A model generated the notes under the pieces. That model did not search any database, was not told where the DNA came from, and saw only the letters and a list, made by a program, of their open reading frames with translations. Of a DNA stretch of 64,000 nt, positions 56,064 to 64,000 are shown one piece after another. The stretch covers positions 250,501-314,500 of the forward strand of contig LSRY02000041.1 in assembly GCA_001643675.2 (NCBI GenBank), given 5' to 3'. Numbering within the stretch: position 1 is the first letter of the stretch; each line of letters opens with the position of its first letter. This DNA is from Monocercomonoides exilis. Its lineage: Eukaryota > Preaxostyla > Oxymonadida > Polymastigidae. Both the position numbers and the translations under genes were made by a program.

Positions 56064-58520
56064 TCAATCATTCATTTCTAATTCCTTCTCATCGTTCTCT
56101 TCATTTCTTGATCTCTTTTTCCTCACAATAACAACAACTATCACAATCACCACAACTCCCACAACAACGACAATCGGCACAACAATGGCAACAACAATCA
56201 CTCCTGTGTTTGTTTTCTTTTCATCTTTTGTTTGATCTTCAGGATTGTCAATTGGTTTCTTTTTCTTTCCCTTGATATTCTTCTCATACACATCCTCAGG
56301 CTCTGATTCTGCATCTTTTGCTCCCTCAATCCACCCAAATGTTGATTCATCGTAATCATTCGCAAACTCAAAAGCATCTTCTTGTTTGCAGAACTCTTCG
56401 AAGTCTGGGGCAATGATGAACAGAGAAGTTGTTTTCGAGCCAGCTGTGTTTGAGCTGTCAATCTCCAGGTTGTGTTCTGATGGGAGTTGCAGGTTCGATG
56501 TGGCCTTGGGCATGTCAATGAATATTGCTCCTGATTTCCCTTCTGGTGCTGAACATGACTTGAATGAGCATTTGCTTGACCTTCCAATGGCCACTCTTGA
56601 TTCTTCTGAACTGAGGGTGATATCCAACCCTGCTGCTGCTCCTTTCTCCGATTTCACTTCACTCATGTTCAATCCTTCGATTGAAACCTTTGAAAATGAA
56701 TTGCTCCCATCATCGATGCTGATTGCTGCTCCACTTTCCACATTCACTTTGCTGATGTCAACATTACTTAGTGACACCTCGCTGGCTCCAGAAAATGAAA
56801 ATGGTGATGACGAGAATGTCACAAATGAGGTTTCATCTGTGCATTTCACTGTGTCCATTTCCACAGTTCCAGATGTCACACTCACAAGACTGCTCTCCAA
56901 GGGGCTGTCTCCATCAGCATTTGAATTCATTCCTTCTTGTGTTTGTGATCCAATTCTGACAAATCGACATGTTGATATTTTCAGTGATATTGAACCTGAT
57001 CCTGCACTGATCAATGAGTCCCAATTCTTTTCTGTTGAAAAGAATTGGAATGCCAAATACTTGAATTCCACAATTCTCTGACAAGAAAAGAGAAAAGATG
57101 AAACAGAAACATTACAATCAATTGCCACTTCTGCATTTCCCTCTCCCTTGTCATTCACTCCTTCAATTGTTATTCCACTGTTAATGTTGAAACTAATGGC
57201 TTCTGCTTTGATTGGATCAGATGTTTTGACAACATCAATGAAACATTTTCCATTCTTTTCCAAGAAATCATATGCATCATATATGCTGTTGATTGCAGAA
57301 TTAATATCAATTCCATTTCCCCTCCCTCCATTCTTCACAAATGCTCTTGTCATGTTGTCTGGTTTAGTGGGAGGTGGATCAAAATACAGACTTGTAAAAT
57401 CACAAGGACTATAACTTTTGTTGTTGAATCCGACTACATACCATAAATTTTCTTTTCGTGTGTAATTGACTGCAAAACTTGCCTTCATTGCATCTGCAAT
57501 GTCTTTGAATAATGAATCATTTTTCATTTCTAAAAACAATCCAGTGTTAACTTTTGCACTACCTTCATAAGCTGCACAATTTTGAAATATCAGATTCTTT
57601 CCATCTGTTGGCCATTTCAGCTGAGATGCAGATGTGATATTTGTCATATGTAAATATATTCCTCCTGATGAAGTGCTATGAATTTTACCACCACTGCAAG
57701 AAGTGAAAGATGTTACTCCTCCGTCTCCAACAGTGAATGTGCTTTCGCTGTTGCTGCTTGAAACATATAATACAGCAGAAGAAATTGTTTGACATTCGGA
57801 GAATGTGCAACAATTCAGGATAACATCCAATTTGAATTTTTCAAGTCCTCTGATGGAAACTATTGAAGAGTCACTTGATATTTTCTTTAAAGTCACATTT
57901 GTAAATGAAACCTTATAAATAGCATTAATACCAAAAACAGCAGATGAAAATGAGGCAACACGACTTTCATCAACACATTCAACATTGTCCACATATAAAT
58001 TATCAACATTCAATTCCATAAGTGTATAATTAACAGTTCTCCCATTTGATGGTGGTCGAATGAATTGACAGTGATTTATTTTGAATTCCAAAAGATATCC
58101 ATAAATCAAACAACCATAGCCAGATTCACTTAAACTTATTGGAAAATGGAATGCCAAATATTTGAATTCCACTTCATTTTCACATGTGAACAGATGTCCG
58201 TTTGGATGCATATCACAATCTATTGCAACAATTTCATTTTTTATTCCTTTGCAGTCAACTCCTTCAATGGTGATTCCTGAACTCTTGCTGAAAGATATTT
58301 GCTGCGCTGTTAGTGCAGTTGCATCATTAACAATAAAGATCTTGCATGCTTCATCATCTCCCAGCAGATCATATGCACTTTTCAATGATTTCTTTTCCTG
58401 ATCGATCTCTGTGCCAGTGTTTGTGTCACTTCCACTTTGCTTCACATAAACTGTATAAGGTTTTCCTTCATCCAATTCTTGAGAAATTGCAAATGTGAAA
58501 ATCAGAAAAACAAAGAACAT
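56064..58520 (-). CDS. Type I membrane protein with two beta-helix-like modules (818 aa)
   Basis: I chose ATG 58520 because it gives a typical signal peptide (MFFVFLIFTFAIS) aligned with that of the 1200-aa paralogue; the frame upstream lacks another ATG. Modules span about 18-385 and 392-750, each opening with the family motif (KPYTVYVKQSG; RAFVKNGGRGNGI, SIYDAYDFLEKNG). A Lys-rich linker (KGKKKKPIDNPEDQ) precedes a V/I-rich transmembrane helix (about 774-799) and a 19-residue tail RKKRSRNEENDEKE. It ends in TGA at the codon where the paralogue has TAG. Module 2 is very similar to module 3 of the paralogue at 489-4091, while module 1 is more diverged. I infer a surface protein of the same family; no enzymatic motif is seen. 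Confidence 0.88.
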   Translation of the reverse strand: MFFVFLIFTFAISQELDEGKPYTVYVKQSGSDTNTGTEIDQEKKSLKSAYDLLGDDEACKIFIVNDATALTAQQISFSKSSGITIEGVDCKGIKNEIVAIDCDMHPNGHLFTCENEVEFKYLAFHFPISLSESGYGCLIYGYLLEFKINHCQFIRPPSNGRTVNYTLMELNVDNLYVDNVECVDESRVASFSSAVFGINAIYKVSFTNVTLKKISSDSSIVSIRGLEKFKLDVILNCCTFSECQTISSAVLYVSSSNSESTFTVGDGGVTSFTSCSGGKIHSTSSGGIYLHMTNITSASQLKWPTDGKNLIFQNCAAYEGSAKVNTGLFLEMKNDSLFKDIADAMKASFAVNYTRKENLWYVVGFNNKSYSPCDFTSLYFDPPPTKPDNMTRAFVKNGGRGNGIDINSAINSIYDAYDFLEKNGKCFIDVVKTSDPIKAEAISFNINSGITIEGVNDKGEGNAEVAIDCNVSVSSFLFSCQRIVEFKYLAFQFFSTEKNWDSLISAGSGSISLKISTCRFVRIGSQTQEGMNSNADGDSPLESSLVSVTSGTVEMDTVKCTDETSFVTFSSSPFSFSGASEVSLSNVDISKVNVESGAAISIDDGSNSFSKVSIEGLNMSEVKSEKGAAAGLDITLSSEESRVAIGRSSKCSFKSCSAPEGKSGAIFIDMPKATSNLQLPSEHNLEIDSSNTAGSKTTSLFIIAPDFEEFCKQEDAFEFANDYDESTFGWIEGAKDAESEPEDVYEKNIKGKKKKPIDNPEDQTKDEKKTNTGVIVVAIVVPIVVVVGVVVIVIVVVIVRKKRSRNEENDEKELEMND

Positions 58521-60039
58521 GTGTTTTGATGTTTCTTGATCAATATCACAACAGATCAACACATCCTTAATTCAAACATAAACCGGATGCAATTGATGGT
58601 TTCCTCATCATCCAAGATCATTTGAAAAGTGAATTTTTATCGTTAGAAAAATGCCTCAACAAATAAAAGCTCATATTTGAAGATCAGCCCATTTAATAAC
58701 AGAAAAAAAGTAAACGCCCAAAAAAATATTTTGTAAACCCATGCATTAAATGAAGGATTAGAAAAAAATAAAAAAGTCAAAATGAGTAACATGAGAAAAT
58801 AATTGAAATTGGACTGAAATAACATCTCAAAATGCTAGAAGATTCATGACGTTCAAAACAAAAACTTATTTATTTCAAAAATGAAAATTCTCTTCAAGAA
58901 AAAAATGTTTCAAGTGACGATTTATAAATTTAATAATAATGACTGTTTCAACATCAAAAGAGGTTTGCTGTTTGATGTCAACGAACAAACAGTTTGGATT
59001 CATCTTTTAATAGAAATTATTTTGAATAATTCATAGTCTGAATTTCAAAAAACAAGGACAAACATCTACAATGGATGTTATTTCATATTGAAGCAATGCA
59101 TAATTCTCAAATCACATGGTGATTTGCATTGAAATGTATCTTGATTTTCTTTCGTCGAATCATTGAGCATTTCTTCTTCTTCGAATGTTTCTGTGATGAG
59201 CGAGAGATTCACAAAATCACCACCTCTCTCTATTTTGTTTTATGATGAATGGAATAGTGGTGAAAAGAGTTTTAATATGGATTCATGATACAGCGCATGT
59301 GTTTGTTTTTTTAAGAAAAACTCTTAATCTTTTTCAATCAGAAAATAATTCATCCATTTTTGCGAACTTCAAAAGAATTGAAATAAATGAAAAAACAATT
59401 GTTTAAACAGAAAATAATAGCAAAATTTTAATCATTGAAAAAAACAATTTCGAGTTCGACTGTTCAAGAAACAAAGAGAGAAAAATGGGAGAAAAATGAT
59501 ATTCTGACATTGCCGTATAATCATGTTAGCTTTTCTCACAATCCTCTCTTTTGAATAACATTTCCACAACTTCCCTTATAAATGGAGAGTCACAAAATGA
59601 AAACCAATTTTCATCGGTAGCACTTTCATTTATTGATAGCTTTTGATGAGGAAAGAGTATCTCTGATTTTTTCACTTTTCCTATTTCAATTGCAATAACG
59701 TTATCGAAACACATTTTGAATCAGACAAATACCATGAATTCTCGCTCCTTTTAATCTGCAATGTGAAATCACTCTTCTGCTGAGAGACAATGAGAAAAAA
59801 GATGTTTGCATCTGCTTTTTTGTGTTGATATGAAAATAACAAACGAATTGATTCAACAAAAAAATGAAAAAAATGAAAAAAATGAAAATATATCTCAAGA
59901 TACACACACATCAAACAAAGCAACAAAACCAACAATCCATTTTCAAATGAACAACTTTGAATCCTTCTCCTTCACTTACACACACACACACACCCGACAA
60001 TCCCGTCATGCTCATTCTGGTGCTTTCTCCATTGCCGTG
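58521..60039. other. Intergenic AT-rich interval
   Basis: No supported gene. The minus-strand stretch 59714-59526 is open (contains FSFCDSPFIREVVEMLF) and begins with ATG but has no motif or splice context. A (CA)n run lies near 59977-59992. Confidence 0.4.
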
Positions 60040-60525
60040 CTGTCTTCCACCCCTGCCATCTGAAGCCCCCTTTCAGTCATCGCAACTGCAAGAATTACAA
60101 ACGGTCGCAGCCGGCACAGCGTGCTCAGCAGCATTTTCTTCACCAGATCTGTTCGGCTCACCATATACTAGAAAAATAGCATCTCAAACACCTCTACCAG
60201 CTCCCCATAGTCTTCGCATTCCTCACACTCCTCACACTCCTCACACTCCTCACACTCCTCACACTCCTCACTTCTCTTTTTTCTGCTCAACTCTGTTTTG
60301 TCTTCCTCAATCAAGCTCTCAAACATCTCCTCAAGCAGAAAGAACGGCACACTCATTCAATAACTCACCATCTGTTCCTGCTCCTTGCCAACACATTTTT
60401 CTTGCCTTCGCTTTTGATTGCTCCACCCTTCCTTTGGATTTGTTCTTTATCTCTAACTCCATACCTAATAATGTTTCATTTTCTTCGTTTCGTTTCTTTT
60501 TCCAGTGATAGTTCATTTCCATCAA
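60040..60525 (-). pseudogene. Gene remnant with a Glu-Cys-Glu repeat
   Basis: Minus-strand open pieces switch frame near 60350 and are stopped near 60165 (contains LEEMFESLIEEDKTELSRKK, then repeated EEC, then RTDLVKKMLLSTLCRLRPF). The composition is like that of the remnant at 19166-20104, and it may belong to the same broad gene type. No intact frame. Confidence 0.35.
60221..60270. repeat. 9-bp tandem repeat, about five and a half copies
   Basis: The unit CCTCACACT is repeated head-to-tail from 60221. On the minus strand it reads as repeated Glu-Cys-Glu inside the broken frame, so it keeps frame by being a multiple of three. Confidence 0.9.
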
Positions 60526-60706
60526 TAAGTTATTAATTTGAGAAACAATTCAAAGTGCTTGAATCTTTATCTCAAAACAAACTTTTTGCGAATAAATTGT
60601 TGCCACAACGCATCTTTCTCATGAATATTGTTGAAGTGGAATTCTTTTGATAGAAAGCTTTATTGTATTAATTCTAAAATTGTTTGTAACTATTGGTCGA
60701 ATATCA

Positions 60707-60737
<31 letters not shown>

Positions 60738-61583
60738 TTGTATTCAAACAATTGCAAAATATAAAAGAACACTTATTCAATCTTTCATTGTGTTTTCTTT
60801 CAACGAATTCAAATTCTTTTTTTCAAACTCGGTTTATGTTTGCTCATTTTAAATAAACAATCTATTCAAATACAACAGAAAGAATTCTTCTCGGATTGAT
60901 AAAAGAAATTTTTATTCTAATCCAAAAACAATTTCATTAAAATGTTGCAAAATTTCACATTGTTGTTAAAAAAAGGTTGAAATGTTATAATCATTTTATT
61001 ATTATTGGTTATTATTATATCTTGACCTTTTTTTTCCCCTGTCCACTGCATTGCACAAGCCTGTTTTAAATTTATAATAACCATGAATGTTTCTAATACT
61101 TTTATCTTCTTATTGTTAATTTTTTATTCAATATTACATGTTTTTCAAAATGATCAATGATGATAAAAATTTGAAATAATTCAAAAACATAGTGTCAGTA
61201 ATTTATCTGGATTTTTTTTGTAAACAGTGCCTAAATTTTTCAATAGAAAATTAAAATTCCCACTTTTTAAATATTTATTAACGTTATCAGTATATAAGCA
61301 AACCCTGAAAATTAGGATAATTTCATTTGAATACGAAGCTTATTTCCAATGAGGGAGAAATGGGGGGAGGGGGGGAGTGTGGTGGTTAATCCCTTCCATC
61401 AAAAAAAACAAATAAATAGGTCTGGAATAAGGGGTGAAAAACCATTTAAATTCGTTTTTCATGAAAATAAAAATATGACTTAAATGAAAATTGAAAATTT
61501 AAATAAAAATAAAAATTAATAAATTTATAAACTGGACTTAAGATCATAACCATAATAAAAAAATTAATATTACTGTGGTACAA
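60526..61583. other. AT-rich interval before the pogo-like remnant
   Basis: No gene is seen. It contains a G-rich stretch at 61362-61377 and the poly(A) run at 60708. Confidence 0.45.
60708..60732. repeat. Poly(A) run of 25 nt
   Basis: Uninterrupted A homopolymer on the plus strand. Confidence 0.9.
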
Positions 61584-62890
61584 ATGAGAATTGCTGGACA
61601 AAGGAAATTACGTGCTGCAATGAAATCTTTCGATTACAGAAGGATCGACAATCGGCTGGAACGCATTAAGCGCATTGTGGTTGATGGAGTTGTCAGGATT
61701 ACGGACTCCATAAACTCCATAAAATTCTCACACAAAAGGATAAAAAATACTGAACAAATTCTGAGAAGCCAAAAGCTGGTTTCAAAAGTTGGAAGATCGC
61801 GATTTGTTGGTGGAGGCAAAGAACAAATTGTGCAGGAAGAGATCATCATTGAATCAAGATCTGGAAGCTGTTTGCTTAAACGGAAAGTTCGCGAATTGGT
61901 TTTTTGTTGTTTATAAATTAATAATTCTTGAAGAATCATCAAATGGAAATAGAAATTATTGATATAGATGACAAGGATGCCCCTGCATTATCGTTTCAAT
62001 CGGAACCGCTTACCAATTTGTGAAGCACCATTCAGAGCTGAAGAGAAGTTCTCCGAAAAATGTTGATGTTAATCGCCTTGCGGTGTCGTGCCAAAGTGTT
62101 CCGCAGCCCTGGTATTCATTACTGGACGGATTACATGAAAAAAATGAGCACTGCAAAGAACAAATATTCTACATGGATGAGTTATCACAAAGAGTCCCAA
62201 CAAATTTAAAGCTGAGCGTGGTTCATCCTGAAAATGAAAATCCAGTATTTCGTAAAGAACCACCAAAAACAACAAATACAACTCTTGTTGCTGCTGTGGC
62301 TGCTGATGGATTTGCACTTCCTTCTGTGATTCTATGGCCTAGTAAAAGTCTTCCTGATGAAATAAAACCACTGCTGTCACAGACTCTGGATATCTGAAAG
62401 AACAGAAGAGGTTGTATGAGTTGCAATCAATTCAAAAAGTGCGCACATACAACACTCCTTCAAGGAATTATCAATGGCAGAAAGAGCATATCACTGGAAA
62501 ACTCTCACTGCTTGCTTCTCATCGATTCACACACTTCTCGCGCAGATCCGACAATCTGAAGAGAATTTCAAAATGAAAATACCGACTTCGTCACCTTCAT
62601 TCCTCACAGCACACATATCGCCCAGCCTTATGACAGAGGAGTCTTTGTTGTTCTCAAAACAGAACTGCAAACAAAATATGAACTTCCATCTTCTTCAACA
62701 TCTTCATTAAAAATAACAGCTCTTGTGGATGTTCTCCCTCAAGCAATTCTTACCGCCCTCTCACCTGCTGTGAAAAAAAAATCCTTCGCAACAAGTGGAG
62801 TTTTTCATTTTGAATCTGGACCGATTCTCATGAAGCTTCCAGAAACATCAGAATTAAACCTCTGTGACATGACAAGAGAAAATTGAAAAA
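61584..62890 (+). pseudogene. Pogo/Tigger-like DDE transposase remnant
   Basis: The N-terminal part from ATG 61584 has a helix-turn-helix-like stretch (KRIKNTEQILRSQKLVSKVG) and stops at 61916. A second open part (62020-62397) contains EQIFYMDELSQRVPT (the first catalytic Asp, as in the NxDE motif) and TNTTLVAAVAADGFALPSVI, the typical glycine/alanine strand of the family. After a TGA, a third part carries LLLIDSHTSRADP (the second Asp) and FIPHSTHIAQPYDRGVF, which matches the LPPHTTHxLQPLDxGVF block. Frames change between parts and there are several stops, so it is dead. The final coding bases run into the TIR element that begins near 62858. Confidence 0.8.
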
Positions 62891-63335
62891 ATGACAAAAT
62901 GACTGACAAGATATTTATGACTTGTCAAAAAGGGTTATTTATAACGATTTCAAAATTCTTTATTACTATAATAATGAATTTGATAATCTTTGTTAATAAT
63001 TCTTATTATTTTGAAAAAACAAAAATTAAAATAAAATGATCAAGTTCCCAACATATATTTTTATGACACGAAATGACAGTTGAGGAATATTTTTGTCACA
63101 ATTTGTCATTGACAGTCACTGACGGTCACTGACGGTCACTGACATCAGAGAAAAAATGACAACATATTACAGATGTCATCAACAAATCTTTTCCATAGTG
63201 CTTTGAAAAGTCTTTGGAAGTTTTAGCAATAGTTTATTGTATATTAATACTAAATTAAATTTTTATTTTTTATTTTATTTTATTTTTTTTTTTGTGACAG
63301 ACGAGGCTTCAAGCAATTTGTCAGGTCACAGAGGT
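62858..63335. mobile_element. Short TIR element with TGAC-rich interior (about 480 bp)
   Basis: ACCTCTGTGACATGACAA at the left is matched in inverse orientation by the right end (TTGTCAGGTCACAGAGGT), one difference. The interior has many TGAC/GTCA words, including a triple CACTGACGGT-type repeat at 63115-63140. The inner end TGACCTGACAAAT is shared with the 3.2-kb element at 51310-54507. I see no clean target duplication. No coding sequence. Confidence 0.6.
63115..63143. repeat. Tandem GTCACTGACG repeat
   Basis: Three consecutive copies of a GTCACTGACG-type 10-mer within the TGAC-rich element. Confidence 0.8.
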
Positions 63336-63430
63336 ATAATCAGAATATCAACGTTCATCACATTCAAATAGATTCGACTTCTATGGCAAGATAATTACTG
63401 ATGAGAAGCTTCTGAATGATTGGAGTGAAC

Positions 63431-63678
63431 ATTTGGGTGATTCTTTTTGAAAAGTCACAAATATTTAATTTTCAAATATGACAAAAATTTCATATTTTGC
63501 TAAATATTTTGTTAACAAATATCAAACCTAACTTTTATAGAATATATTCCTTGAAAATGCTATTTCAAACATTCTTGAGGAGATTTGTGAGCTGAAACAG
63601 AAATTTGAGCAAATTATGAAAATTTTGATATATTTGAAAGTTAAACATTTGTGACTTTTCAAAAAGAATCACCCATTT
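63431..63678. mobile_element. MITE copy B (240 bp, 4-bp target duplication)
   Basis: The body is 63435-63674, starting GGGTGATTCTTTTTGAAAAG and ending in its inverted copy. ATTT flanks both sides. It aligns along its full length with copy A at 50968-51208, with substitutions but nearly equal length. Confidence 0.88.
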
Positions 63679-64000
63679 GTGTATAAAAGAAGATGAAAAA
63701 GTTGAAAAATAAGAAAAAGAAGAAACAATTGATGATGAAAAGAATTCTTCTGAACAAATGAAAAAAACAGAACAAAAAGAAGATAATAAGTTAGAATTTT
63801 TGGTTGAAATGAAAAAATAAAGAGAAAATTTGAAGTGAAAGAAGATGATCATGAAAATGAAAAGGAAGAAATGAATGTAATTGAAAGAAAATAAAAGGAA
63901 AAATCAATGATTTGGATTTTAATTTCCAACTTATGTTTAAACCTCCTCGTCACCCTGCCAGTGAGGAGTCTTTTTTTCTTTAGTGACTGACGAACTGATA
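63679..64000. other. Window end, A/G-rich DNA
   Basis: Purine-rich sequence encodes only low-complexity Lys/Glu peptides. The last 40 bases (TTAGTGACTGACGAACTGAT) contain TGAC words like those of the TIR elements and may be the edge of another copy. Confidence 0.35.

Noticed and set aside
60221-60270. CRISPR-like short repeat
   Set aside because: Units are contiguous 9-mers without spacers, in a eukaryotic context; this is a simple tandem repeat.

Overview
The window looks like nuclear DNA of a unicellular eukaryote, most likely an oxymonad flagellate (Preaxostyla, Monocercomonoides/Blattamonas type). This is an inference from three things. The DNA is AT-rich with short GT-AG introns (about 49-116 nt, donors often GTATGA or GTTTGA). 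It has very large beta-helix surface proteins with one C-terminal membrane helix, one of them carrying a degenerate kinase region. It has a tandem family of about 430-residue cytosolic proteins whose style I remember from oxymonad genomes. TAA, TAG and TGA all behave as stops.

Layout of cellular genes, all on the minus strand. A 1200-residue beta-helix surface protein lies at 489-4091 and an 818-residue paralogue at 56064-58520. Three tandem copies of a spliced unknown gene lie at 7115-8541, 10670-12021 and 15742-17137; the first carries a frameshift. A multi-exon membrane protein lies at 20696-22760. The centre holds a 2566-residue type I receptor-like protein (32710-40462) with a separate signal-peptide exon and a C-terminal pseudokinase. 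A three-exon sucrose-transporter-like MFS protein (47291-48987) and a four-exon TOM1/GPR137-like multi-helix protein (49162-50690) follow.

The rest is mostly mobile DNA and its remains. A DIRS-type tyrosine-recombinase retrotransposon is structurally complete but coding-dead (25899-31580). Three palindromic foldback elements of about 1 kb lie at 22911-23923, 24467-25487 and 54784-55773. Two copies of a 240-bp MITE lie at 50964-51212 and 63431-63678. A 3.2-kb element with terminal inverted repeats and a target-site duplication carries gene-like debris (51310-54507), and a shorter element with related ends lies at 62858-63335. There are three dead DNA transposase genes: Merlin/IS1016-like (12569-13648), PIF/Harbinger-like (43443-44463) and pogo/Tigger-like (61584-62890). 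Further decayed gene fragments lie at 19166-20104 and 60040-60525.

The window therefore reads as a surface-protein and multigene-family neighbourhood that has repeatedly received transposons. Several of the cellular genes have damaged or missing 5' ends next to elements.
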